Shown: piece by piece, positions 8,501-16,235 of the stretch
Layout of the letters: every line of letters begins with the position of its first letter
Numbering within the stretch: the first letter of the stretch is position 1
NCBI GenBank assembly: GCA_041659605.1
Contig: JBAZXW010000007.1
Location: 1 to 64,000, forward strand
Direction: 5' to 3'
Origin: Solimonas sp041659605
GTDB taxonomy: Bacteria > Pseudomonadota > Gammaproteobacteria > Nevskiales > Nevskiaceae
DNA: 64,000 nt
The notes under the pieces: model-generated
Told to the model about the DNA's origin: nothing
The model's database searches: none
The model's input: the letters and a program-made list of their open reading frames with translations, nothing else
Position numbers and translations under genes: made by a program

Positions 8501-9498
8501 TCGTCATGCGCAGCGGTGGCCACGTGCTGTTCGACGCCGCGCGCGAGACGCTGCACAAGGCCTGGGCGGAGACCAGCTACCGCATGGCCGCGCTGCGCGA
8601 CGATCCCGACTGTGCGCGCGAGGAGTTCGAGGCAGTCGGCGCCAAGGATGATCCGGGTCTGAGCGTGCAGCTGAGCTTCACCCCCGCCCCGAACCTTTCC
8701 CGCAGCAGTGCGGCGATCGGCACGCGCCCGCGCGTGGCGATCCTGCGCGAGCAGGGCGTCAACAGCCAGTACGAGATGGCCTACGCCTTCCACGCTGCCG
8801 GGTTCGAAGCCGTCGACGTGCACATGACCGACGTGCTCGAGGGACGCGTGCGACTTGCCGACTTCGCCGGCCTCGTGGCGTGTGGCGGCTTCTCCTACGG
8901 CGACGTGCTCGGCGCCGGCCAGGGCTGGGCGAAGACGATCCTGTTCAACGCACGCGCGCGCGACGAATTCGCCGCGTTCCTTGCCCGCGACGACCGCTTT
9001 GCGCTGGGTGTCTGCAACGGCTGCCAGATGTTCGCGGCGCTGAAATCGATCGTGCCTGGCGCCGAGGCCTGGCCGAGCTTCCGCCGCAACCGCAGCGAGC
9101 AGTTCGAGGCGCGCTGGTCGCAGGTCGAGATCCTCGAATCGAAGTCGCTGTTCTTCGCCGGCATGGCGGGATCGAGGCTGCCGATCGTCGTCGCGCACGG
9201 AGAAGGGCGCGCGCAGTTCGAGCGTGCAGATCACCTGCAATCGCTGCGCGCCGGCGGACAGGTCGCGATGCGCTTTGTCGACACGGGCGGACGCCCGGCC
9301 GAGCGCTATCCGGCCAATCCGAACGGCTCGCCGGACGGCTTGACCGCGATCTGCAATGCCGATGGCCGCGTCACGATCCTGATGCCGCACCCGGAGCGCA
9401 CGATTCATGGCGTGACAGGGTCGTGGTGGCCGTCGCGGACGGACGCCAAGACGCCGTGGTTCCGGATGTTCGAGAACGCGCGGAATTTCGTGCGCTGA
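5545..9498 (+). CDS. purL: Phosphoribosylformylglycinamidine synthase
   Basis: The 1317-residue large-form PurL converts FGAR, glutamine and ATP to FGAM in purine biosynthesis. The order is an N-terminal PurS-like region, FGAM synthase halves with HNHPTGISP and GGAGGEIRDE motifs (about residues 285-310), and a C-terminal class I glutamine amidotransferase with nucleophile Cys1157 (GVCNGCQMF) and His1282/Glu1284 (MPHPERT). It is about 20 residues longer than typical enzymes. The excess maps to residues 638-655, where a perfect hairpin repeat is read in frame (see the 7474-7500 entry). A ribosome-binding site AAGGA precedes the ATG. The gene stands alone, behind a palindromic repeat. Confidence 0.97.
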   Translation: MSVTVLPGAASLSAFRIARLLADLRVHAPALQAIEARDLYLIDADGVATADLRRLLGEGPDAIAPADLVLYVVPRVGTTSPWSSKATDIAKVCGLGGVRRIEHGRAYRFTGIRELPRAAWAALHDPMMESVLTGLDLLQHVFDAQPRRGLRTVDVLHGGAQALIAANRDWGLALSDDEIDYLVRHYREVGKNPTDAELMMFAQVNSEHCRHKIFNAEFTVDGQPQPHSLFQMIRMTHAASPQGVLSAYKDNAAVVEGVEAMRWFADADHVWREHREPVHMLMKVETHNHPTGISPHPGAGTGAGGEIRDEAATGRGGKPKAGLCGFSVSNLRIPGFEQPWERASGLLAQGVPERMASALRIMLDGPIGAAAYNNEFGRPNLNGYFRTYEQMTPDGRGQSPDCTRNRGYHKPIMIAGGYGNIRAGHVEKLEVVENTRLVVLGGPAMLIGLGGGAASSMATGSSSEALDFASVQRANPELERRCQEVVDACWALGDANPILSIHDVGAGGISNALPELVHADDRGGRFELRDVLSADPALSPMEIWCNESQERYVLAIAPQDVERFAALCTRERCPHAVVGTATAERRLLVEDRVEHRSAVDMPMPVLLGKAPRMTRTTQRQPVSFPPLKLPAEGTAASGNPSPQPSPLLEGRGSQVADAVERLLRLPAVASKNFLITIGDRSVGGLTVRDQMVGPWQVPVADCAVTATGFTATTGEAMAMGERTPLALLDAPASGRMAVAEAVLNIAAAPIAKLSDVRLSANWMAACGQGDEDARLFDTVQAVGAELCPQLGIAIPVGKDSLSMKSVWSHDGASHTQTAPLSLIVSAFAPVTDVRRVLTPQLVTEAGETRLLLVDLGKGKNRLGGSALAQVYAQVGDIAPDLDDPEPLKKAFTLIQRLNAENRLLAYHDRSDGGLFVTLVEMSFAGHIGVTAEVGALGADAIAALFNEELGFVVQVRATDAAAVLAAFRDAGLAAHDIGTLNASDGLVMRSGGHVLFDAARETLHKAWAETSYRMAALRDDPDCAREEFEAVGAKDDPGLSVQLSFTPAPNLSRSSAAIGTRPRVAILREQGVNSQYEMAYAFHAAGFEAVDVHMTDVLEGRVRLADFAGLVACGGFSYGDVLGAGQGWAKTILFNARARDEFAAFLARDDRFALGVCNGCQMFAALKSIVPGAEAWPSFRRNRSEQFEARWSQVEILESKSLFFAGMAGSRLPIVVAHGEGRAQFERADHLQSLRAGGQVAMRFVDTGGRPAERYPANPNGSPDGLTAICNADGRVTILMPHPERTIHGVTGSWWPSRTDAKTPWFRMFENARNFVR
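7474..7500. repeat. Hairpin repeat inside purL, translated in frame
   Basis: A perfect 11-bp stem (7474-7484 with 7490-7500, loop CCTTG). With its left flank (ACCCCTCACCCCAGCC form) it encodes NPSPQPSPLLEGRG within PurL. The same peptide-like reading of a CCCTCTCCCC repeat occurs in the GH94-type gene at 56073-56250. Confidence 0.85.
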
Positions 9499-9544
9499 GT
9501 CCGGTAGCTTGGGGTGAGCGCAGAGAGCCCCAACGCTCGACGCC

Positions 9545-10273
9545 TCAGTCCTCCGGCAACTCCGGTTCCAGCAGGTCCATCGGCGCATTGCCGTCGTAGA
9601 CGAGGTTCATGCGCCGCTGCAGATATGCGGTGCGGACAAACACGTACGGATCGAGCTGCTGTTCGAGCACCGAGTCCAGCTCGAGCAGCTTGGCGCGGAT
9701 ATCGATCGCGCGCGCGCCGGCAACGACGATCTTCTCAGGCGTGTCGTAGCTGTCCACGTATTGCAGTGGGCTTAACCACATGTCGCCGACTTTGCCGAGA
9801 ACGTCGCGGTTGGTGGTCGGCCCCAGCAGCGGCAGCATCAGATACCAGCCTTCACCCACACCCCAGTGGCCGAAGGTCTGTCCGAGATCCTCATCGTTCT
9901 TCTTCAGGCCGACCAGGGTGGCCGGATCGAGAAAGCCGGCGAGCCCGTAGGTCGTGTTCAGCAGAAAACGGCCGGTGTCGCGCGCCGCCTGCGTGAGCTT
10001 TAACTGCAAAAGGTCGTTCACGACGACGACGGGATAGCCCAGGTTGTCGAGAAAATTGGTGACGCCGCGACGAACCGGCGACGGCACGACGTACACATAG
10101 CCCTTGGTCACGGGACGCAGCACGTAGCGATCGGCCGTCGTGTTGAACGCGTAGATCGAGCGGTTGACCGGTTCCAGGGGATCGGAGGGTTCGTACAGCG
10201 AATTGTGTGCACAGCCCGACAGCGTCGCTGCGGCGACGATGGCCAGCCAACGAGGCATTGCTGGCAGGTTCAT
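9545..10273 (-). CDS. mlaA: Outer-membrane lipid asymmetry lipoprotein MlaA (VacJ)
   Basis: A 242-residue lipoprotein: the signal peptide ends in a LSGC lipobox (Cys21). The body carries the MlaA signature DPLEPVNRSIYAFN and FLLNTTYGLAGFLDPA. MlaA sits as a ring-shaped channel in the outer membrane and removes mislocalised phospholipids from its outer leaflet, handing them to MlaC. The start ATG overlaps the mlaB stop (ATGA), so it is the last gene of the mlaFEDCBA operon here. In E. coli mlaA is unlinked from mlaFEDCB, whereas here the set is contiguous. The acidic tail (LLEPELPED) is unremarkable. Confidence 0.95.
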   Translation of the reverse strand: MNLPAMPRWLAIVAAATLSGCAHNSLYEPSDPLEPVNRSIYAFNTTADRYVLRPVTKGYVYVVPSPVRRGVTNFLDNLGYPVVVVNDLLQLKLTQAARDTGRFLLNTTYGLAGFLDPATLVGLKKNDEDLGQTFGHWGVGEGWYLMLPLLGPTTNRDVLGKVGDMWLSPLQYVDSYDTPEKIVVAGARAIDIRAKLLELDSVLEQQLDPYVFVRTAYLQRRMNLVYDGNAPMDLLEPELPED

Positions 10274-10542
10274 GCGCGGGCTGCGGCCCGATCGACGCCG
10301 AGGATGCCATCGACGCCAAAGAACCTGAGCAGTCCGCGCAGCTGGTCCGGTGGGTTCAGCAGTTCCAGGCGGGCGCCGCGGCGCTGCACGCGGCGCGCAA
10401 TTTCGAGGAGCAATGCGACGCCGGCGCTATCCGCCTGCGTCACGTCCGAAAGGTCGATGCGACCGTCGGCGGCGATATCGTCGATGCGCGCGAATCCGTG
10501 TTCGGCCTGTGTGAAGGTCAGTGCGCCCTTGTCGAGCTTCAC
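10270..10542 (-). CDS. mlaB: STAS-domain protein MlaB
   Basis: A 90-residue single STAS domain. Its core DLSDVTQADSAGVALLLEIA matches the MlaB family, in which the conserved Thr/Ser region contacts the ATPase MlaF and stabilises the MlaFEDB complex at the inner membrane. A longer reading frame exists upstream, but the GTG at 10542 is preferred because it overlaps the mlaC stop by 4 bases (GTGA) and gives the standard family length. It ends by overlapping mlaA (ATGA). Confidence 0.88.
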   Translation of the reverse strand: MKLDKGALTFTQAEHGFARIDDIAADGRIDLSDVTQADSAGVALLLEIARRVQRRGARLELLNPPDQLRGLLRFFGVDGILGVDRAAARA

Positions 10543-11180
10543 GGGTTCTCCGTTTCCGGCTTGTGCCGGCCATCGGCGATGAGTTGCCCGTTCATGAGGC
10601 GCTTGATCACCGCGGAAACGCTGGTGCGCTTGATCTCGGAATCGATCTGCGTACGGAAGTTGAGCACCAGCGAGATGTTTTCCGCCTTGATGTCCCAGAT
10701 CTTCCATTCGCCGCCAGCGTCGCGCATCGAGAATGTGATCGGAACCGGCGGCTTGCCGTTCTTGCGCACGATGGTCGTATCGACATTGGCACGCTTGCCG
10801 TCGATACGCGCCGGCTTCAATTCGAAGTCGACGCCGTCGTAGTACTCCAGCATCTTGTCGGCATAGGTGTGGATCAGCATGTCCTTGAATGCCGTTTCGA
10901 ATTGCCCGATCTGCTCCGGCGTCGCTTCCTTGATATGGCTGCCGAGAATCACCTTGGCGATATACGGCGTGTCGAAATGCGGAACGATCGTCGCGTCGAC
11001 CATCTTGTACAAGGCAACCTTGTCCTTCTGGTAGGTCTCGACGTTCTGCGCGATGTCGGCCCGCGCGGTATCCGTGGCGGTGCGGATGATCTGCTCCGGC
11101 GCCTCCGCGATCGCGTAGGCGCTCAGCGTAATGCTTGCGGCGGCGATCGTTGTCGTCAGTTTGCGGATGAAGCCTGCCAT
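10539..11180 (-). CDS. mlaC: Periplasmic phospholipid-binding protein MlaC
   Basis: A 213-residue periplasmic protein with a Sec signal peptide (cleavage near SAYAIAEA). The MlaC/Ttg2D fold is recognisable from VDATIVPHFDTPYIAKVILG, FKDMLIHTYADKML and WKIWDIKAENISLVLNFR. It shuttles phospholipid between the MlaA complex in the outer membrane and MlaFEDB in the inner membrane. A very strong Shine-Dalgarno (AAGGAGG) lies in the 19-base gap after mlaD, suggesting higher translation than its neighbours, as expected for the soluble shuttle. Confidence 0.95.
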   Translation of the reverse strand: MAGFIRKLTTTIAAASITLSAYAIAEAPEQIIRTATDTARADIAQNVETYQKDKVALYKMVDATIVPHFDTPYIAKVILGSHIKEATPEQIGQFETAFKDMLIHTYADKMLEYYDGVDFELKPARIDGKRANVDTTIVRKNGKPPVPITFSMRDAGGEWKIWDIKAENISLVLNFRTQIDSEIKRTSVSAVIKRLMNGQLIADGRHKPETENP

Positions 11181-11199
11181 GGCATTGACCTCCTTGCTG

Positions 11200-11733
11200 T
11201 TACTGCTTGCCCTTGTCGGTACCGGAATCCAGCGAAGTCGCCAGCTTTTCGAGCGCGCTCGCCAGCTTGTCGTTCTTGCCCTCGCCCTGCGACGAGAGAA
11301 ACTGTCCGATCAGATTCTCCAGCACCAGAGCGCCCTGCGTGAGTTCGAGCGTGCCACCATCCTTCAGATACTCGTCGAGCCCGCCGGGTTCCAGTCCGAT
11401 GTACTGCTCGCCAAGCAGGCCGGCGGTCAGGATCTTCGCGCTGGAGTCTTCCGGAATCCGGTCGTAGCGTGCTGCGATATCCAGTTGCACTTGTGCCTCG
11501 AAGGTTGCGGGATCGATGCCGATAGACCGCACCCGGCCGATCTTCACACCGGCGAGCGTCACTGCCGAGCCGGCCTTGAGGCCGCCGATGTTGCCGAACT
11601 TCGCCGACACCGCATACGTATCGCCGTTGCCGACGGATTCAAGGCTGGCGACGCGGAAGGTCAGGACAAAGACTGCCGCGACGCCGAGACAGACGAAGAG
11701 TCCGACCAGTATTTCCAGCGCTTTCGATTGCAT
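11200..11733 (-). CDS. mlaD: MCE-domain substrate-binding protein MlaD
   Basis: A 177-residue protein with one N-terminal transmembrane helix (about residues 7-27) and one MCE domain (about 38-115), including AGSAVTLAGVKIGRV and ILTAGLLGEQYIGLEPGG. Members form a hexameric ring on the periplasmic face of MlaE and pass lipid between MlaC and the transporter. The C-terminal helix region (about 120-165) would form the central pore helices. It lies between mlaE and mlaC, as in other Mla operons. Confidence 0.95.
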   Translation of the reverse strand: MQSKALEILVGLFVCLGVAAVFVLTFRVASLESVGNGDTYAVSAKFGNIGGLKAGSAVTLAGVKIGRVRSIGIDPATFEAQVQLDIAARYDRIPEDSSAKILTAGLLGEQYIGLEPGGLDEYLKDGGTLELTQGALVLENLIGQFLSSQGEGKNDKLASALEKLATSLDSGTDKGKQ

Positions 11734-11765
11734 AGGGTCGTGATCCTAGGGTCCGGGAACGGCTA

Positions 11766-12533
11766 TTAACGAAACATGAATGCGGTGAGCACGAAGTCCA
11801 GCGCGAGGATGCTCAGCGAGGAGACCACCACGGTGGAGGTCGTCGCGCGCGAGACACCTTCGGACGTCGGGATTGCGTGATAGCCCTGGTACACAGCGAT
11901 CCAGCTGATCGTGGCGCCGAACACAATGCTCTTGACGAAGCTCTGGCGGATGTCCTCGAGCTCGACGTTGGAGCGGATCTGCGACCAGTAGCTGCCGGAG
12001 TCGACGCCCAGCAGTTCGACGCCGATGGCGTGCCCGCCGGCAATGCCGATCGCCATGACAATGAAGATTCCGGCGAGCAGCGGCATCGAGATCACGCCGG
12101 CGATGAAGCGTGGGGCGATGACGCGCCGCACCGGGTCGACCGCCATCATCTCCATCGCCGACAGCTGGTCGGTGGCGCGCATCAGGCCGATCTCGGCGGC
12201 GAGCGCCGATCCCGCGCGTCCGGCGAACAGCAGCGCGGTGACGACCGGCCCCAGCTCGCGGACGATCACCAAGGCGACGAACACGCCCAGCGATTCCTCG
12301 GCGCCGAAGCGCACCAGGGTGCGATGGCCCTGTAATGCCAGCACCATGCCGACGAAGCTGCCGGACAGCACGACGATGATCAGCGACAGCACGCCGACGC
12401 TGTAGGTCTGCTGCACGAGCAGCCGCGGTCGCATCAGCGCGGCCGGGATCGCCTGGAGGATCGACACCAGGAAGAACTGCGCACGACCGAGGCCGGCGAG
12501 GAAATTCGACAGCACCTGCCAGACGCCGCTCAT
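11766..12533 (-). CDS. mlaE: Phospholipid ABC transporter permease MlaE
   Basis: A 255-residue integral membrane protein of the MlaE/YrbE family with five or six hydrophobic segments. Family landmarks include FVGMVLALQGHRTLVRFGAE, the VTALLFAGRAGSALAAEIG coupling region and MEMMAVDPVRRVIAPRFIAG. It is the permease of the MlaFEDB complex. Its ATG overlaps the mlaF stop (ATGA), which ties permease and ATPase production together. Confidence 0.95.
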   Translation of the reverse strand: MSGVWQVLSNFLAGLGRAQFFLVSILQAIPAALMRPRLLVQQTYSVGVLSLIIVVLSGSFVGMVLALQGHRTLVRFGAEESLGVFVALVIVRELGPVVTALLFAGRAGSALAAEIGLMRATDQLSAMEMMAVDPVRRVIAPRFIAGVISMPLLAGIFIVMAIGIAGGHAIGVELLGVDSGSYWSQIRSNVELEDIRQSFVKSIVFGATISWIAVYQGYHAIPTSEGVSRATTSTVVVSSLSILALDFVLTAFMFR

Positions 12534-13366
12534 GCCGTCGCTCCCCCCCTCAGATCCCCCATCAAGTCCTGCTCCAGGCTGGGCGCCTTGTACTGAAACG
12601 CGATCGGGCCGTCGTGGCGGCCTTCGAGGAACTGGCGCACCAGTTCCGAGGACGAGCCGCGGATCGCATCCGGCGTGCCGTGATCGAGAATCTTGCCGCC
12701 GTAGACGATGTAGGCGTAGTCGGCGATCGACAGCACCTCGGCGACGTCGTGCGAGACGACGATGCTGGTGATGCCCAGCGACTCGTTGAGCGAGCGGATC
12801 AGGCGCATCAGCACGCCCATGCTGATCGGGTCCTGACCGGTGAACGGCTCGTCATACATCACCATGTCGGGATCGAACGCGATCGCGCGCGCCAGCGCGA
12901 CGCGGCGCGCCATGCCGCCGGACAATTGCTCCGGATACAGGTCGCGCGCACCGCGCAGACCGACGGCTTCGAGCTTCATCAGCACGATGTCGCGGATCAG
13001 CTCCGGCGCCAACCGGGTGTGTTCGCGCAGCGGGAATGCGACGTTTTCGAAGACGTCGAGATCGGTCAGCAGGGCGCCGTTCTGAAACAGCATGCCCATG
13101 CGCCGGCGCATCCGGTACAGATCGGTCCGGCTCTGCTGGTGCACGTCCTGGCCGTCGAAATGCACGGTACCGCGGTTGGGGCGCCACTGGCCGCCGATCA
13201 GGCGCAGCAGGGTGGTCTTGCCGGTGCCCGACGGGCCCATGATCGCCGTGACCTTGCCGCGACGGATGTCGAGATCGACGCCGTCGTAGATCGGCCGCGC
13301 GCCGTAGCCGAAGTGCACGTCGCGGACCTTCACCAACACGTCGGTGTCTTGTTCGGGGCTGCTCAT
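12530..13366 (-). CDS. mlaF: Phospholipid ABC transporter ATPase MlaF
   Basis: A 278-residue ABC ATPase, first gene of mlaFEDCBA. Walker A GPSGTGKTT (about residues 44-52), signature LSGGMARR (about 143-150), Walker B DMVMYDEPFTGQD (about 166-178) and the switch histidine in VVSHD are all intact. It powers phospholipid movement through MlaE. The gene lies 89 bases upstream of the lipB stop in the same direction. The gap contains a candidate TACAAT -10 box, so the mla set may have its own promoter. Confidence 0.95.
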   Translation of the reverse strand: MSSPEQDTDVLVKVRDVHFGYGARPIYDGVDLDIRRGKVTAIMGPSGTGKTTLLRLIGGQWRPNRGTVHFDGQDVHQQSRTDLYRMRRRMGMLFQNGALLTDLDVFENVAFPLREHTRLAPELIRDIVLMKLEAVGLRGARDLYPEQLSGGMARRVALARAIAFDPDMVMYDEPFTGQDPISMGVLMRLIRSLNESLGITSIVVSHDVAEVLSIADYAYIVYGGKILDHGTPDAIRGSSSELVRQFLEGRHDGPIAFQYKAPSLEQDLMGDLRGGATA

Positions 13367-13428
13367 CGGATGGCCGGGGGGTGAGCGTCCCTGCGGTGGA
13401 CCGCAGGTTTCGTATGAGTATCGGGCCT

Positions 13429-13434
13429 ATTGTA
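13429..13434 (-). promoter_or_regulatory. Candidate -10 box for mlaF
   Basis: TACAAT on the minus strand, 62 bases before the mlaF ATG. No convincing -35 hexamer is seen 16-18 bases upstream, so this is tentative. Confidence 0.3.
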
Positions 13435-13455
13435 GCCGAGCATCGCCGGCGCCCC

Positions 13456-14127
13456 TCAGCCTTTGCGTGAACCGGCTCGCAGTTGCGCGAGCAGATGCGG
13501 GCCCAGATCGGTGGCCACTGTCTCGACCCGGTCCGGACCGCCCAGATCGGAGACCTGGGTCATGCGCAGGCCGCGGTAGCCGCAGGGATTGATGCGGGCG
13601 AAGGGTTCCAGGTCCATCGCGACGTTGAGCGACAGCCCGTGGTAGCTGCAGCCGCGGCGTACGCGCAGGCCCAGCGAGCCGATCTTCGCGCGTCCCGCCT
13701 GGCCGCCGGCATGGTCGACGTACACGCCCGGCGCGGCCGGATCCGCATGCGCCGCGATGCCGTAACCGCCGAGTACCTCCACCATCGCCTGCTCGATGCG
13801 GCTGACCAGGCTGCGGATGCCGAAGCCGAGGCGGTTCAGGTCGAGCAGGAAATACACCACCAGCTGGCCGGGGCCGTGGTACGTCACCTGGCCACCGCGG
13901 TCCGATTGCACGACCGCGATGCCGCCGGGGGCGAGCAGATGCTCGGCCTTGCCGGCCTGACCCTGGGTGAACACCGGCGGGTGTTCCAGCATCCAGATTT
14001 CGTCAGGGGTTTGTGCGTCGCGTGCGTCCGTGAACGCGCGCATGCGCGCCAGGGCTTCCTCATAGCCGACCCGGCCAAGCTGGCGCACCAGCGGTGACGC
14101 GACGGCGAGATCGGGGAGCGCGGACAT
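13456..14127 (-). CDS. lipB: Octanoyl-(acyl carrier protein):protein N-octanoyltransferase
   Basis: A 223-residue LipB that moves octanoate from acyl carrier protein to lipoyl domains, the first step of de novo lipoylation in the cytoplasm. Conserved blocks are RGGQVTYHGPGQLV (residues 77-90), the catalytic Lys148 in AKIGSLG and the acyl-accepting Cys182 in NPCGY. In many proteobacteria the order is dacA-ybeD-lipB-lipA. Here ybeD (DUF493) is missing between dacA and lipB (31-base gap), and lipA does not follow. Length is normal. Confidence 0.95.
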   Translation of the reverse strand: MSALPDLAVASPLVRQLGRVGYEEALARMRAFTDARDAQTPDEIWMLEHPPVFTQGQAGKAEHLLAPGGIAVVQSDRGGQVTYHGPGQLVVYFLLDLNRLGFGIRSLVSRIEQAMVEVLGGYGIAAHADPAAPGVYVDHAGGQAGRAKIGSLGLRVRRGCSYHGLSLNVAMDLEPFARINPCGYRGLRMTQVSDLGGPDRVETVATDLGPHLLAQLRAGSRKG

Positions 14128-14158
14128 GGGCGGGTGGAGCGAAGAACGGGAAGCGCGC

Positions 14159-15310
14159 TTACCAGCCGAACCAGAGGCGGATCGTGTCGATCAACCAACG
14201 GAAGAAGCCACCCTCGGGGACATCGACCAGCGCGACGAGCGGAATGGTCTTGAGCGTCTTGCCGTCGAGCGCAATGGTTGCGGTGCCGACGGCCTGACCT
14301 TTCGCCAGCGGCGCGACGAGCGGGGCGTTGACTTGTGTGCTGATCTGTACGCGCTCGGAGCTCCCGCGGAGCAGCGAGATGCTGACCGGTTCGAGTGTGC
14401 CGACCTCGACGCTGTCGGCCGCGCCCTTGTAGACCTCCGCGGACTGCGCCGGCTTGCCGGCGCCGAGCAGGTTCGCGGTCTCGAACACGCGGAAGCCGTA
14501 ATTGAGCAGTTCGAGGCTGGCCTGCTCGCGGTAGGCCCAGCTGTTGGCGCCCATCACGGCGGCGATCAGGCGGCGGCCGTCGCGCTGGGCGGACGTCAGC
14601 AGGCAATAGCCGGCCTCGGAGGTGTGACCGGTCTTGATGCCGTCGATGCTCGGGTCGCGGTTGAGCAGCAGGTTGCGGTTCGGCTGGCGGATCTTGTTCC
14701 AGGTGAATTCACGCTCGGCGAAGAGCGTGTACCAGTCCGGGAAGTCGTGAATCAGTGCGCGCGCGAGGATCGCCAGATCGCGCGCCGTCGTGTAATGGTC
14801 CGGATCGGGCAGGCCGGAGGCGTCGACGAAGTGCGAGTTCTGCATGCCGAGCTTCGCTGCGTACTGGTTCATCACGCCTGCGAATGCGGATTCGCTGCCG
14901 GAGACGTGCTCGGCGATGGCGATGGTCGCGTCGTTGCCGGACTGGACGATGATCCCGCGCAGCAGGTCCTCGAGTCCGACCTGCGAGCCGACCTGCAGGA
15001 ACATGCGCGACTCGGAGGAATCGATGCCCTGCCGCCAGGCCTTCTCGCTGATGAGCACTTGGTCGTCGGGCGACAAGCGCTTCTGCCGGATTTCGTCGAA
15101 GACGATGTAGCTCGTCAGCACCTTGGTGATGCTCGCCGGCGCGACGCGCTGGTCCGCATTGCTTTCCGCGAGCACCTGCTGGCTGGCGTAGTCATACAGG
15201 ATGTAGCTGCGGGCGGCGATGTCCGGCGGGCTGGGCACCTGGGCAACGGCCGGCAGCGAAAAGCAGAAGAGGCACAGCGAACGGATCAGCGAGCGCATGG
15301 GGGGCTTCAT
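14159..15310 (-). CDS. dacA: D-alanyl-D-alanine carboxypeptidase (PBP5/6 type)
   Basis: A 383-residue periplasmic DD-carboxypeptidase that trims the terminal D-Ala of peptidoglycan stem peptides. After a signal peptide ending near AVAQ come the active-site SITK (Ser60, Lys63), SGN (about 123-125) and KTG (about 225-227) motifs. A C-terminal beta domain follows, with a final amphipathic anchor helix (FFRWLIDTIRLWFGW). The open frame extends upstream, but the ATG at 15310 (or 15298, four codons on) gives a proper signal peptide; neither has a strong ribosome-binding site. It sits in the elongasome and wall-remodelling cluster. Confidence 0.94.
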   Translation of the reverse strand: MKPPMRSLIRSLCLFCFSLPAVAQVPSPPDIAARSYILYDYASQQVLAESNADQRVAPASITKVLTSYIVFDEIRQKRLSPDDQVLISEKAWRQGIDSSESRMFLQVGSQVGLEDLLRGIIVQSGNDATIAIAEHVSGSESAFAGVMNQYAAKLGMQNSHFVDASGLPDPDHYTTARDLAILARALIHDFPDWYTLFAEREFTWNKIRQPNRNLLLNRDPSIDGIKTGHTSEAGYCLLTSAQRDGRRLIAAVMGANSWAYREQASLELLNYGFRVFETANLLGAGKPAQSAEVYKGAADSVEVGTLEPVSISLLRGSSERVQISTQVNAPLVAPLAKGQAVGTATIALDGKTLKTIPLVALVDVPEGGFFRWLIDTIRLWFGW

Positions 15311-15386
15311 GTCGACGATGTGAGCGGGGAAAGGGGCCGGACGCCCGGTCGGCGGCGATTTTATCGCAATGCAGCAAATTGCAGGG

Positions 15387-16235
15387 CTACTGGTGCATCC
15401 AGGTGGCAGCGTAGCCCAGCGCCTGCAGGCTATTGCGGATCGGATCGGCGGCGGAAATGTCGCTGAACGGGCCGACGACGACCCGGTGCAGCGTCGCGCC
15501 GTCGCTTTCGTCGAGCAGGATCTGCACGTTTGCGTGGCCCTGCTGCGCGAGGGTTTCACGCAGCGCCACGGCGTTGATCGGGTCCGCATACGCCGCGATC
15601 TGCAGCCAGCTGTCCTTTGTCGGCTCGGGCTCCAGCGGATCGAGCGCGACGATTTCGACCGCAGCGCTGCCGTGGTCGAGCATGCCTAGCTTGGCAGCCG
15701 CCGCGTACGAAAGGTCGATTACGCGCCCCTTGTGGAACGGACCGCGGTCGTTGACCCGCACGACGACGTTCTTGCCGTTATCGAGCCGGGTGACACGCAC
15801 AAAGCTGGGCAGCGGCAGCGACTTGTGCGCGCCGGACATCTTGTACATATCGTAGGTTTCGCCGTTCGCCGTCTTGTGGCCGTGAAACTTCTTGCCGTAC
15901 CAGGAGGCGTTGCCGCGTTCGCGGAAGCCGGATGCACGGTCGAGCACGCGATAGGTCTTGCCGAAGACTTCGTAGACCGGCGAATTGCCCCCCGTCGATT
16001 TCGCTTCCTTCGTGGGGACCGCGTCCGGTGTGTCCTCGATGGCTAGCGGAACCTCCTCGGGTTTTGGGGGTTCGTCCTGGGTCAGGGTGTAGCGCCCGGC
16101 ATTGGGATCCTTGGAATTGGATTGAGGCAGGTCCGGCACGCCCGAACTCGGTCCGCGCGGAGACGGAATCGTGCTGCACGCCGCCGCCATCGCCGCAAGC
16201 ACCAGCACCAGACTGCGCGCGCACAGCCGGATCAA
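15387..16235 (-). CDS. rlpA: Septal ring lytic transglycosylase-like lipoprotein RlpA
   Basis: A 282-residue lipoprotein with a signal ending at AAMAAAC (Cys20), a long acidic Pro/Lys linker, a double-psi beta-barrel domain (about residues 105-195: GNASWYGKKFHG, NGETYDM, VVRVNDRGPF) and a C-terminal SPOR domain (about 210-282) that binds denuded glycan strands at division septa. In Pseudomonas RlpA is a lytic transglycosylase on stripped peptidoglycan. The start codon is TTG and overlaps the mltB stop (TTGA). No better start keeps the lipoprotein signal. Encoded with mltB, rodA and mrdA. Confidence 0.93.
   Translation of the reverse strand: MIRLCARSLVLVLAAMAAACSTIPSPRGPSSGVPDLPQSNSKDPNAGRYTLTQDEPPKPEEVPLAIEDTPDAVPTKEAKSTGGNSPVYEVFGKTYRVLDRASGFRERGNASWYGKKFHGHKTANGETYDMYKMSGAHKSLPLPSFVRVTRLDNGKNVVVRVNDRGPFHKGRVIDLSYAAAAKLGMLDHGSAAVEIVALDPLEPEPTKDSWLQIAAYADPINAVALRETLAQQGHANVQILLDESDGATLHRVVVGPFSDISAADPIRNSLQALGYAATWMHQ

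Noticed and set aside
9505..9535. GGGGT...GCCCC hairpin after purL as a terminator
   Set aside because: The stem is short with a long loop and there is no T run, so I could not support it.
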